Positions 1-8,609 of a stretch of DNA of 16,606 bases are shown piece by piece. Within the stretch, counting starts at the first letter, position 1. Each line of letters opens with the position of its first letter. This stretch comes from CAZYZQ01 sp964652075 (GTDB lineage: Bacteria; Bacillota; Clostridia; Oscillospirales; Oscillospiraceae), in contig CAZYZQ010000047.1 of the NCBI GenBank assembly GCA_964652075.1, positions 1-16,606 of the forward strand. Reading direction: 5' to 3'. Below the pieces are notes generated by a model. It saw only the letters and a program-made list of their open reading frames with translations, was not told the DNA's origin and did not search any database. The position numbers and the translations under genes are program-made.

Positions 1-546
1 GGCCGGGTCGAGCGTGGTGACGCGGAACATCTCGCCCGCGCCCTCGCAGTCGGAGCTGGTGATGAGCGGGGTGTGGACGTAGACGAAGCCGCGCTCCTGG
101 AAGAACCTGTGAATCGCGTAGGCTGCGAGCGAGCGCACGCGGAAGACGGCCTCGAACGTGTTCGTCCGGGCGCGCAGGTGTGACTGCGTGCGCAGGTATT
201 CGAGCGTGTGGCGCTTCTTTTGCAGCGGGTAGTCGGGCGTGGAGGCTCCCTCCACCTCGACGGCTGTTGCTTGCAGCTCAAACGGCTGCTTGGCCTCGGG
301 GGTCAGCACAAGCGTGCCGGTGATAACGAGCGCCGCGCCGATATTCAGCTTGCCGATGGCGGCAAAATTGGAAAGATTGTCGCCGTAGACAACTTGCAGC
401 GGCGAGAAGAACGTGCCGTCATTGAGCACGATAAAACCGAACGATTTCGATGCGCGGATGCTGCGCACCCAGCCGCCGACGGTGATCTCCCGGCCGGCGT
501 AGGTTTCGGGCGAGCGGAACAGGTCCCGAATTCGGACAAGGTCCAT
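1..546 (-). CDS. asnS: Asparagine--tRNA ligase, N-terminal part (runs off window)
   Basis: Class II aminoacyl-tRNA synthetase that charges tRNA-Asn in the cytoplasm. The 182 codons visible, read leftwards from ATG at 546, contain the OB-fold anticodon-binding domain (about residues 15-105, with the motifs VGGWVRSIR and SKSFGFIVLNDG). The lead into the catalytic core follows (HTLEYLRTQSHLRARTN, then FFQERGFVYVHTPLITSSDCEGAGEMF), which is characteristic of AsnRS. The ELQA segment and the SDCEGAGEMF stretch favour AsnRS over AspRS or LysRS. The start is supported by GAGGAGG just upstream and a promoter at 581-609. The rest of the gene, including motifs 2 and 3, lies outside the window. It is divergent from nudC. 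Confidence 0.95.
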   Translation of the reverse strand, partial: MDLVRIRDLFRSPETYAGREITVGGWVRSIRASKSFGFIVLNDGTFFSPLQVVYGDNLSNFAAIGKLNIGAALVITGTLVLTPEAKQPFELQATAVEVEGASTPDYPLQKKRHTLEYLRTQSHLRARTNTFEAVFRVRSLAAYAIHRFFQERGFVYVHTPLITSSDCEGAGEMFRVTTLDPA

Positions 547-580
547 GGAAATTCCTCCTCGATTGGAAAATATATTCTGT

Positions 581-609
581 ATAGTAGCACAGAAGCGGAG
601 ATTTGTAAA
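581..609 (-). promoter_or_regulatory. Sigma-A-type promoter of asnS
   Basis: Read on the minus strand: TTTACA, 17 bp, TACTAT. This would give a leader of about 28 nt before the GAGGAGG site and the ATG at 546. Five of six bases match at -35 and four of six at -10, with ideal spacing. Confidence 0.65.
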
Positions 610-698
610 GAAAAAGTCGTGCAAAACCGGGAAATGCGCGGCGGAGCGCCGGAAATTGCCGCTTCTGCGCGCCCCGCGGGAGTTTTTTCTGCAGGGGG

Positions 699-727
699 TA
701 GAAATCCATCACATTGTGTGCTATGAT
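699..727 (+). promoter_or_regulatory. Candidate promoter of nudC-MFS unit
   Basis: TAGAAA, 17 bp, TATGAT, with TGC directly before the -10 (extended -10). It would give a very short leader into the purine-rich ribosome site (AGAGGGG) of nudC. The -35 is weak (4/6). Confidence 0.5.
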
Positions 728-756
728 AGGAAACGAAAGAGAGGGGATCGGCCTTG

Positions 757-1590
757 ATGTTACAGGATATCGCGCCGCACCGGTTTGACAACACGTTCCA
801 CGACTACCGCGCGCAGGACGGGGACATCGTCTGCTGCTTCCGGGAGTCGGAGATTATCGCGCGTATAAACGGCGAGGAGCTGGAGCTGCCGCGCCTGTGC
901 GACGTGCCGGATCTGGCGGCGCACGACTGCACCTACGCCTTTTCGATTGACGAGACGCGCTACTTTATTGCGCGTGAGCGCCTGATCGCGCTGCCGCCGG
1001 CGTTCCCGTATATCCCGCAGTGGAGCCTGCGCTCGCTGCCGCCGAGCCAGAATGCGTTCGCGGCCGCGACGGCCGAGTCGCTCTGGCGCTGGTACAGCGC
1101 GGCGCGCTACTGCGGCAAGTGCGGCGCGGAGATGGTCGAAAGCGACACGGAGCGGGCCATGGTCTGCCCCGCGTGCGGCTATATCCACTACCCGCGCCTG
1201 AACCCGTCGGTCATCGTTGCGGTCACGAACGGCGACCGGCTGCTGCTGACGAAATACGCGGGCCGCGCGTTCCGGCGCTACGCGCTCGTTGCGGGCTACT
1301 GCGAGATCGGCGAGACGGCCGAGGACACTGTGCGCCGCGAGGTCGCCGAGGAGACGGGGCTGCGGGTGAAGAACCTGCGTTTTTACAAGAGCCAGCCGTG
1401 GGTCTTCACCGACAGCCTGCTCATGGGCTTTTTCTGCGATCTGGAGGGGTCGGACGAGGTGCATCTGCAGACCGACGAGCTGAGCGAGGGCACGTGGTTT
1501 ACGCGCGATACACTGCCGGACGACCACTCGAACAACAGCCTGACCGGCGAGATGATCGAGCTGTTCCGCGCGGGCGGCGAGCCGAAGTAA
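757..1590 (+). CDS. nudC: NAD(+)/NADH pyrophosphatase (NudC-type Nudix hydrolase)
   Basis: Hydrolyses NADH/NAD(H) to NMN(H) plus AMP, and in some bacteria removes NAD caps from RNA; cytoplasmic. The protein has 277 residues, close to the usual length of about 260. In order: a variable N-terminal domain (1-115), a zinc ribbon with Cys119, Cys122, Cys137 and Cys140, the Nudix box from Gly180 (G-x5-E-x7-REVAEETG), and the SQPW motif at 212-215 that marks the NADH-pyrophosphatase subgroup. The usual SQPWPFP is SQPWVFT here. A TTG at 754 directly precedes the chosen ATG; ATG at 757 is preferred behind AGAGGGG. The next gene starts 25 nt downstream, so the two are probably co-transcribed. Confidence 0.92.
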   Translation: MLQDIAPHRFDNTFHDYRAQDGDIVCCFRESEIIARINGEELELPRLCDVPDLAAHDCTYAFSIDETRYFIARERLIALPPAFPYIPQWSLRSLPPSQNAFAAATAESLWRWYSAARYCGKCGAEMVESDTERAMVCPACGYIHYPRLNPSVIVAVTNGDRLLLTKYAGRAFRRYALVAGYCEIGETAEDTVRREVAEETGLRVKNLRFYKSQPWVFTDSLLMGFFCDLEGSDEVHLQTDELSEGTWFTRDTLPDDHSNNSLTGEMIELFRAGGEPK

Positions 1591-1615
1591 CAGAATGGGA
1601 GAGGAAAGAAACACC

Positions 1616-2827
1616 ATGAAAACCAAAACCGGGAAGCAGCAGAGCATCTGGAGCCTGCCGTTCATCATCCTGATGATCATGGGCCTGTTTGACCAGATGT
1701 CGTTTATGATGCTGCGCACCCTGATGACAAAATATGCGCTGACCATCGGTATTGCCGAGGGCGCGGCGGCGGTGCTCATCTCCGTGATGTCCATCGCGGC
1801 GCTGGTGATGCGCCCGGTCGCGGGCGGGCTGGTCGACCGGCTGAACAACAAGTGGCTGCTGCTTGTCTCGTATCTGTGCGAGGTCGGCGTGATGCTTTTG
1901 TACTTCGTCGCGAAGTCCTACGCGACGCTGATGCTCGTGCGGATTCTCAACGGCGTGTTCTACTCGATCACGACGGTCGCGACCGTGACGGTCGCCGGGT
2001 CGCTGCTGCCGGAGGAGAAGATGGGCAGCGGCATCGGCCTGTTCGGCATGGGCATGGTGTTTTCCATCGCCTTCGCCGCGGCGCTGGGCCAGCTGATCTT
2101 CGATCACTTCGGCGCGAACGGCATGTTCCTCGCGGGGCTTTTCTGCATGGCGGCGTGCCTTGTGTTGACGCTGACGCTCCCGAATGCCCGGCGTGTGCAA
2201 AGTAAAAAGGCGCAGAGCCTGCGCGAGCGGCTGACCGGCCTGCTTGCCAAAGAGGCATTGCCTGCATCGGTGCTGAACTTCCTGTTCTGCCTGTCCTACG
2301 CCGTCGTCGGCGCGTATCTGCTGGTCTATCTTGACGCGCGCACGGCGGCGGGGATGGGCATCGGCACGGCGGGGGCCTTCTATATCGTATGGGGCGTTGT
2401 GCTGTTCGTCGTGCGCCCGGTGGCGGGGCGGCTTTACGACAAGTTCGGCCTCGTGCCGGTCGAGATTCTGACCATCCTGTGCTACGGCGCCTGCACGGTG
2501 CTGCTTGCGCTGGCGGACGCGCCGGCGGTTCTGTACATCGCGGCGGCGGTCGGCTCGTTCGGCTTCGGCGGCTCCAGCCCGGCGCTGCAGGCGCACGCGT
2601 TCAACGCGGTCGGCCCGGAACGCAAGGGCGCGGCGAATTCCACGCAGCAGATCGGCGGCGATCTCGGCAACGCGATCGGCGCGGCCATCTACGGCGGCCT
2701 GTTCGGCGTGTTCTCCAAGAGCATGGACACGCTCGCCAGCTACCAGATGCTCTTCGCCGTCGCCGTCGTGCCGATGGTAGTCGCCATGGTCATTGTACTT
2801 GTGATGAAGCTCCGGAAAAAGGCGTAA
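1616..2827 (+). CDS. Major facilitator superfamily (MFS) transporter
   Basis: Membrane carrier of 403 residues with about 12 hydrophobic segments in two six-helix halves, separated by a basic loop (around VQSKKAQSLRERL, near residue 200). The MFS signature between TM2 and TM3 reads RPVAGGLVDRLNNK, and its repeat in the second half reads RPVAGRLYDKFG, which is diagnostic of the superfamily. Substrate is unknown; drug or metabolite export would be typical of this size class. The frame is open from an ATG at 1595, but that ATG overlaps the ribosome site (GAGAGGAAAG), so the ATG at 1616 about 8 nt behind it is the better start. It follows nudC closely and ends at a strong terminator at 2852-2887. 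Confidence 0.88.
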   Translation: MKTKTGKQQSIWSLPFIILMIMGLFDQMSFMMLRTLMTKYALTIGIAEGAAAVLISVMSIAALVMRPVAGGLVDRLNNKWLLLVSYLCEVGVMLLYFVAKSYATLMLVRILNGVFYSITTVATVTVAGSLLPEEKMGSGIGLFGMGMVFSIAFAAALGQLIFDHFGANGMFLAGLFCMAACLVLTLTLPNARRVQSKKAQSLRERLTGLLAKEALPASVLNFLFCLSYAVVGAYLLVYLDARTAAGMGIGTAGAFYIVWGVVLFVVRPVAGRLYDKFGLVPVEILTILCYGACTVLLALADAPAVLYIAAAVGSFGFGGSSPALQAHAFNAVGPERKGAANSTQQIGGDLGNAIGAAIYGGLFGVFSKSMDTLASYQMLFAVAVVPMVVAMVIVLVMKLRKKA

Positions 2828-2851
2828 ATGCGGGAAAATCCCATAGATTGA

Positions 2852-2887
2852 CAGGGAGAAAGCAGGCGGCTTTCTCCCTGATTTTTT
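2852..2887 (+). terminator. Intrinsic terminator after MFS gene
   Basis: Perfect 11-bp stem (CAGGGAGAAAG at 2852-2862, its complement at 2870-2880) with a 7-nt loop, followed by A and six T. It closes the nudC-MFS unit. Confidence 0.9.
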
Positions 2888-2971
2888 GTGTCAAAAGCTC
2901 GTGCGCAAGGGAACAATCAACAAAAATAAATCGGCCTCTTTGTTAAAATTTAATAGAATTCAGCGCTTCGC

Positions 2972-3000
2972 TTGACGAGAACAGAGAGATACGGTATTGT
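2972..3000 (+). promoter_or_regulatory. Promoter of the hypothetical membrane protein gene
   Basis: TTGACG, 17 bp, TATTGT: 5/6 at -35 and 4/6 at -10 with ideal spacing, about 40 nt before the ATG at 3042. It lies in an AT-richer stretch than the surrounding genes. Confidence 0.65.
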
Positions 3001-3041
3001 CTACTTAGAAGGCAAAGAATAATCCGAGGGGAGGGCGCGAT

Positions 3042-3641
3042 ATGGAGCATAAGAAAGAGGAGCAGACCTATTACAGGTGGGCGATTTTGCTGGTTGCCGG
3101 TGTGGTTGCCGTGGTGCTGCTGGTGCTTGGCTTCCGTTGGGTGCAGGCGCAATATCGGGACTGCGAATCCGATATATCCGGTGTGGAGTACTGGATGTCG
3201 GAGCTTCGCGGGCGTGCGGAGGTCGTGATTGCAAACCGCGGGAAGCCGACCGGCCCGGAATGGGAGGGGCAGAATCTGTACAGCTTCCAGTATGATTATC
3301 TGAAAGCGTGCCTGATGTCCGAGTACAATATGCTTCTGGAGATCAAAAGCACGTTGAGCCGGTGGGAGCAGAGGGTGCACGAAAACATGTCTGTGCCATA
3401 CCCAGCGCCCAGGAATCGTGAGGAGTTCGACGCATGGCTACAGAAAGAAATTGACATCACCTGCGACGAGCTGGACGCCTATTTTGATCGTGCCTGTAGC
3501 GAGGTACAGAGAACTGAAGCGGAGATTGCCGCGTGGAGGAGGTCGCACCGGTGGATTCCGAAGTTCCCACGCGTGTTCTTTGAAGTGCGCATGATGCGCG
3601 AGCAGGCGCAGGCGCTGCACGACGCGGTGGAGATCCGGTAA
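3042..3641 (+). CDS. Hypothetical single-pass membrane protein
   Basis: I do not recognise the family. The 199-residue product has a short charged N-terminus (MEHKKEEQTYYR), one strong transmembrane helix (about residues 13-33), then about 165 polar residues rich in Glu, Arg and Trp. These look alpha-helical and could form coiled coil (about 55-95 and 125-165). It has no lipobox, no obvious catalytic motif and few cysteines. The positive-inside rule is ambiguous; the long domain is probably outside. The start follows AGGGGAGG by 7 nt and a good promoter at 2972-3000. The gene stands alone between two terminators. Its codon use is less GC-biased than its neighbours, which fits an orphan or acquired gene. 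Confidence 0.75.
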   Translation: MEHKKEEQTYYRWAILLVAGVVAVVLLVLGFRWVQAQYRDCESDISGVEYWMSELRGRAEVVIANRGKPTGPEWEGQNLYSFQYDYLKACLMSEYNMLLEIKSTLSRWEQRVHENMSVPYPAPRNREEFDAWLQKEIDITCDELDAYFDRACSEVQRTEAEIAAWRRSHRWIPKFPRVFFEVRMMREQAQALHDAVEIR

Positions 3642-3689
3642 AAACGGGCTATCTCACGAGAGGCGAGGAAGCTCCAAATTTACACCGCA

Positions 3690-3719
3690 CGTAGGGCGGG
3701 GGCAAGCCCCCGCCCTACG
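3690..3719. repeat. GC-rich palindromic intergenic repeat
   Basis: Perfect inverted repeat: CGTAGGGCGGGGGC (3690-3703), AA, then its complement at 3706-3719. It lies in non-coding DNA between convergent genes. Elements of this type (GTAGGGCGGGG...CCCCGCCCTAC) are, to my knowledge, dispersed in many copies in Oscillospiraceae and relatives, like REP elements. Only one copy is in this window, so its repetitive nature is inferred. Confidence 0.6.
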
Positions 3720-3770
3720 ACGGTATTGCAATCGGATGTTTGCCATAGAGATACAAACAAATACGCATAC

Positions 3771-3814
3771 AAAAAACCGGAGCATTGCCAAAGCAGACAA
3801 TTCTCCGGTTTTTT
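3771..3814. terminator. Bidirectional intrinsic terminator
   Basis: Perfect 12-bp inverted repeat AAAAAACCGGAG (3771-3782) / CTCCGGTTTTTT (3803-3814). The inner part can extend it (ATTG/CAAT). The A and T runs on the two sides make it a terminator in both directions. It serves the plus-strand gene ending at 3641 and the minus-strand ABC/dehydrogenase operon ending at 3857. Confidence 0.88.
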
Positions 3815-3856
3815 GACTACTTCCATAAGACCGGGCCTGCGACAGCACCGATCTTG

Positions 3857-4789
3857 TCATTCCGGCAGCGGCCAGGTGAGCGGCAGGCCGGAGAGGGCTT
3901 CGTGGATGCCCTGCGCTGCGCCGAGGCTCATGGCGGCCTGCGCCTGCGCCGTCGCGGCGGCGATGTGCGGGGTCAGGATCGCATTGGGCGCGGTCAGCAG
4001 CGGGGAGTGCAGCGGCGGTTCCTCGCAGAAGACGTCGATGCCCGCCGCCAGGAGCTGGCCGGATTGCAGCGCCGCACAGACGGCGGCCTCGTCGCAGAGC
4101 GCGCCGCGCGCGGTGTTCACAAGAATCGCGCCGCGCGGCAGGAGCGCAAGGCGTTGCGCGTCCAGAATGCCGCGCGTCTTTTCCGTCAGCGGCAGGTGGA
4201 GCGAGAGCGCGTCGCACTGCGGCAGCAGTTCATCCAGCGACGAACAGGGCGTGACGTAGGGCGGCAGATCATCCAGATGCCGCGAGAAGACGCGCACGCG
4301 CATCGACAGCCCCAGCGCGGCCTTCTGCGCGAGAAGACGGCCGGTGCGGCCGAAGCCCACAATGCCGAGCGTCCGCCCGGAAAGTTCCGTGCCGGAGAGC
4401 TGGTAGCGCGCGGAAAACGGCGCGCCGGATGCGAGATTCGCCTGCGGAATTTGCCGCGCGCAGGCGAGCAGCAGCGCCAGCGCGTGCTCCGCGACGGCGT
4501 TCGCGTTCGCCTCGGGCGTCCACGTCAGGGCAATGCCGCGCGCACGGGCGGCGGGCACGTCGATATGGTCGCAGCCCACGCCGTGCAGGGCGATCACGCG
4601 CAGGCTAGGCTCCGCGTCGAAGACGGCGGCGTTCAGGGGGCGGTTGCGCGAGATGATGCCGCTGCACCCGCGCACGGCGCGCGCCAGATCCTCGTCCGGC
4701 GCGCAGGTACGCAGACGGTAGCCGCGTTCTTCCAGATACGCACAGCCCGCGCGGGCGATCGGTTCGGGAAGCAGAATCGTATGCTCCAT
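3857..4789 (-). CDS. D-isomer-specific 2-hydroxyacid dehydrogenase
   Basis: NAD(P)-dependent interconversion of a 2-hydroxy acid and its 2-keto acid; cytoplasmic. The product has 310 residues. The Rossmann motif is GFGRTG at 145-150. The family's Arg-Glu-His catalytic set is present: Arg228 (NTARGA), Glu257 (CEEPP) and His275 (TPHIAAAT). After the second Rossmann strand, where NAD-preferring members carry Asp, the sequence is Ser169-Arg170-His171, which would fit NADPH preference (inference). The frame opens further upstream, but ATG at 4789 is 1 nt past the stop of the permease gene and fits translational coupling (GAGGG upstream). It is the last gene of the ABC operon, before the terminator at 3771-3814. 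Substrate cannot be told from sequence; phosphoglycerate, hydroxypyruvate/glyoxylate or a branched keto acid are possible. Confidence 0.9.
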   Translation of the reverse strand: MEHTILLPEPIARAGCAYLEERGYRLRTCAPDEDLARAVRGCSGIISRNRPLNAAVFDAEPSLRVIALHGVGCDHIDVPAARARGIALTWTPEANANAVAEHALALLLACARQIPQANLASGAPFSARYQLSGTELSGRTLGIVGFGRTGRLLAQKAALGLSMRVRVFSRHLDDLPPYVTPCSSLDELLPQCDALSLHLPLTEKTRGILDAQRLALLPRGAILVNTARGALCDEAAVCAALQSGQLLAAGIDVFCEEPPLHSPLLTAPNAILTPHIAAATAQAQAAMSLGAAQGIHEALSGLPLTWPLPE

Positions 4790-4790
4790 A

Positions 4791-5639
4791 CTACATCGCC
4801 CTCGGGTCGAGCGCGTCGCGCAGCGCATCGCCGATGAAGTTGATCGCGACGACGAGCAGGATAATCATCAGGCCGGGCGGCAGCCACTGCCACGGCGCGC
4901 CGGTCAGGATGGACAGGCTCTGCGCGGCGTTCAGCATATTGCCGAGCGAGGCCGCGGGCTGCTGCACGCCCATGCCGAGAAAGCTCAGCGCCGCCTCGTC
5001 CAGCATACTGATTGCGACGACGCTCGTCGCGTAGACCAGCACGGGTGCGAGCGTGTTCGGCAGGATCTCGGAGAAGAGGATGTACCGCTTCGGCATCCCC
5101 GCGACGCGGTCGGACTGGACGAAGCCCGCCTCGCGCAGCGACAGAACGTTGCCGCGCACGAGCCGCGCCACGCCCGGCCAGTCGACAAAGCCGAGAATCA
5201 GGATAATACTCAGAAGCCCCGGCTCGAAGATCGCCGCCGCGACGAGGACGAGCAGGATGTAGGGGAAGGACATGACCATGTCGCAAAAGCGCATGATGAC
5301 CATGTCGAGCACGCCGCCGAAGTAGCCGGACAGCAGCCCCAGCACGACGCCGACCACCGTCGATACCGCCGCCGAGGCAACGCCGACGAGCAGGCTGATC
5401 CGTGTGCCGTAGAGCACGCGCGTGAGCACGTCGCGGCCGATCTGGTCGGTGCCGAGCAAGTGCGTGCCGGAGGGCGGCGCGGAGAAGGGGCCGGACGTGT
5501 CCGTCGGGGAGTAGGGCGTGAGCAGCGGCGCGAGCACCGCCGCGCCGACGAGCAGGAGCAGCACCACAAGACTGCCCATCGCAAGCCGGTGCCGGCAAAA
5601 GCGCCGCCAGACGGTGCGGGGGTAGGAGAGTTCTGTCAT
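4791..5639 (-). CDS. ABC transporter permease, DppC/OppC type
   Basis: Inner-membrane subunit of a peptide/nickel/oligosaccharide-type importer, 282 residues. It has an N-terminal helix (about 20-42), the periplasmic-loop motif HLLGTDQIGRDVLTRVLYGTR (split here by position, about 60-80) that is typical of the OppC branch, four or five further helices, and the ATPase-coupling loop around REAGFVQSDRVAGMP. The usual C-terminal DALRDALDPR is present. The start ATG at 5639 lies 12 nt after the DppB-type gene behind AAGGGGG. The partner is the DppB-type permease; together they form the channel. Confidence 0.93.
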   Translation of the reverse strand: MTELSYPRTVWRRFCRHRLAMGSLVVLLLLVGAAVLAPLLTPYSPTDTSGPFSAPPSGTHLLGTDQIGRDVLTRVLYGTRISLLVGVASAAVSTVVGVVLGLLSGYFGGVLDMVIMRFCDMVMSFPYILLVLVAAAIFEPGLLSIILILGFVDWPGVARLVRGNVLSLREAGFVQSDRVAGMPKRYILFSEILPNTLAPVLVYATSVVAISMLDEAALSFLGMGVQQPAASLGNMLNAAQSLSILTGAPWQWLPPGLMIILLVVAINFIGDALRDALDPRAM

Positions 5640-5651
5640 ACTGCCGCCCCC

Positions 5652-6599
5652 TTACCGGTATGTCACCGTGGGGTCGACCACGGCGTAGAGAATGTCTGTG
5701 ATGAGGTTGCCCAGCAGGACGATCACGGCGGAGAACAGGCACACACCCATGATGACCGGGTAGTCCCGGCTGGAGATGGCGCTCATGGTCATAAGCCCCA
5801 GCCCCGGCCAGGAAAAGACCTGCTCCACGACGACCGCGCCGCCGAAGAGCACGGGGATCTCCATGCCGATGACGGTCACGACCGTCTTGAGCGCGCTTTT
5901 GAGGCCGTGCTTCCAGATGCGCTTTGTGCGCCCGATGCCCTTGGCGCGGGCCGTGCGCAGGTAGTCCTGCTGCAAAATCTCCAGCATCGCTGAGCGGAAG
6001 TAGCGGATGTTCGTCCCGGCCATGCCGAAGGCCAGCACGAGCATCGGCAGGATCATATGTTGGAGCACGTCCAGCGCCCCGCCGCCGACGCCGAGCGTCA
6101 CCATGCCGGAGCTGGGAAGCCACCCGAGCACGCTCGAGAAGATGTAGATGAGCAGAAGCCCCAGAAAGAAGCTCGGGATTGACGAGCCGAGAAACGACGC
6201 GGTGACAATCGCGTAGTCGCCCTTCGAGTACTGCCGGACGGCACTGAACACGCCCGCCGGGATCGAGAACAGCAGGCTCAGGACGAGGCTCGAGCCCATC
6301 AGCAGCAGTGTCGGCCCGATGTGCGCGCCGATCATCTCGGCGACGGGCTGGTAGGTCTTGTAGCTGACGCCGAGGTTGCCGCGAAACAGCTGGCCCATCC
6401 AGATGAAATACTGCTGCCAGACAGGCTTATCCAGCCCCATGGCCGCGGCCTTGACCTCCAGCGCGGCCTCGGACACGCGCGGGCCGACCATCATGGAGAG
6501 CGGCGAGCCGGCCGCGCACATGATGGCGTAGTCCAGAATCGTGATGCCGAGCAGGACGGGGATGGCGATCAGAATGCGCCGCAGAATGTACTTTGCCAT
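5652..6599 (-). CDS. ABC transporter permease, DppB/OppB type
   Basis: Second channel subunit, 315 residues. The N-terminus (MAKYILRRILIAIPVLLGIT) is the hallmark of the OppB/DppB branch. Six hydrophobic segments and the coupling loop DYLRTARAKGIGRTKRIWKH (an EAA-type motif that docks on the ATPases) are present, and the C-terminus ends with VDPTVTYR as usual. The ATG at 6599 is 3 nt after the stop of the upstream ATPase gene, whose last codons hold AGGAGGCG as ribosome site. It forms a heterodimer with the DppC-type subunit. Confidence 0.93.
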   Translation of the reverse strand: MAKYILRRILIAIPVLLGITILDYAIMCAAGSPLSMMVGPRVSEAALEVKAAAMGLDKPVWQQYFIWMGQLFRGNLGVSYKTYQPVAEMIGAHIGPTLLLMGSSLVLSLLFSIPAGVFSAVRQYSKGDYAIVTASFLGSSIPSFFLGLLLIYIFSSVLGWLPSSGMVTLGVGGGALDVLQHMILPMLVLAFGMAGTNIRYFRSAMLEILQQDYLRTARAKGIGRTKRIWKHGLKSALKTVVTVIGMEIPVLFGGAVVVEQVFSWPGLGLMTMSAISSRDYPVIMGVCLFSAVIVLLGNLITDILYAVVDPTVTYR

Positions 6600-6602
6600 G
6601 TC

Positions 6603-7576
<974 letters not shown>

Positions 7577-7580
<4 letters not shown>

Positions 7581-8596
7581 GGCAGCACCTCCATGGCCCG
7601 GCAGCAGCGCACAAGGTGTTCCGGCCCGGCCTGCCGCAGCGGCTGCGCATCGTGGCAGGCGGCCTGCGCGTAAGGGCAGCGCGAGGCAAAGCGGCAGCCG
7701 GTCAGCTCGTGGTAATTCTCCGGCACGGTGCCGGGGATCGACGCGAGGACACGGCCCGCGTCCTCACCGATGCCGGGGACGGAGGCGAGCAGCGCGCGCG
7801 TGTACGGGTGGCGCGGCGTATCGAACAGCGTCTGCACGGGCGCCTGCTCGACGATCTGCCCGGCGTACATGACCAGCACCCGGTCGGCCATCTGCGCAAC
7901 AAGGCCAATGTCGTGCGTGATGAGAATCAGCCCCATGCCGTTCTCTTTTTGCAGCCTGTGCAGCAGCTGCATGATCTGCGCCTGAATGGTCACGTCGAGC
8001 GCGGTGGTCGGCTCGTCGGCGATCAGCAGCTTCGGGTCGCAGGCCAGCGCCATGGCGATCATGACGCGCTGGCGCTGCCCGCCCGAGAGAGCGTGCGGAT
8101 AGCGGCGGAGCATGGCCTCCGCGTCCGGCAGGCCGACCTTTTGCAGCAGCGCGACCGCGCGCCGCCGCGCCTCGCCACGGGAGAGGGGCAGATGCGCGCG
8201 GATGGCCTCGGTCAGCTGGCTGCCGATGCTGAGCGCCGGCGTCAGGGCGGTCAGTGCGTCCTGAAAGATCATTGTGAGCGCGCCGCCGCGAATCCTGTCG
8301 AGCTGGCGCTCGGTCATGCCGGTCAGCTCCTGCCCGTCGAAGACGATGCTGCCGTGCGTGATGGCCGCGTTGCGGTCGAGGATGCCCAGAATGGACAGGC
8401 TTGTCACGCTCTTGCCGCAGCCGGACTCGCCGACGATGGCCAGCGTCTGCCCTCTGTCGGAATAGAACGAGATTCGGTCGAGCACGACGCGCCGGCCGTA
8501 GTCGCCGGTGAAGACCGTTTCCAGCTCGTTTACTTGCAATAGATGTTCGATGGGAACTCGCCTCCCGTGTATAAGCGGCGGTATGGGAGGCCCCAT
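7577..8596 (-). CDS. ABC transporter ATP-binding protein, DppD/OppD type
   Basis: First ATPase of the importer. It has Walker A GESGCGKS, the signature LSGGQRQRVMIAMAL, Walker B LLIADEP, the H-loop LITHD, and the C-terminal extension HPYTRALLASVPGIGED followed by GCRFASRCPYAQAAC, a likely Fe-S or structural Cys set. The coordinates are the open frame from its only upstream ATG (8596), but that ATG lies inside a hairpin (8575-8604) without a ribosome site. Homologues usually begin about where IEHLLQVNEL stands here. A good GGGAGG (8561-8566) lies 9 nt before an ATC codon at 8551, where ATG would be expected. A TTG at 8539 is the next alternative. The start is therefore unsettled; the rest of the gene is intact. 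Confidence 0.92.
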
Positions 8597-8604
8597 ACCG
8601 CCGC
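8575..8604 (-). promoter_or_regulatory. Intercistronic hairpin between binding-protein and ATPase genes
   Basis: Perfect 13-bp stem (GCGGCGGTATGGG and its complement) with a 4-nt loop, starting 5 nt after the binding-protein stop codon. There is no strong T run on the minus-strand side (TTATAC only), so it is more likely an mRNA-stabilising or partially terminating element. In operons of this kind such a hairpin lets the binding protein be made in excess over the membrane parts (known principle; its action here is inferred). Confidence 0.65.
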
Positions 8605-8609
8605 CGGAA

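Noticed and set aside
4633..6123. 496-codon minus-strand open frame, and similar long frames on both strands (e.g. 1499-2596, 3785-4837, 14942-16267)
   Set aside because: Arg/Ala/Pro/His-rich shadow frames caused by the high GC at third codon positions. They overlap genes with clear family motifs and lack ribosome sites.
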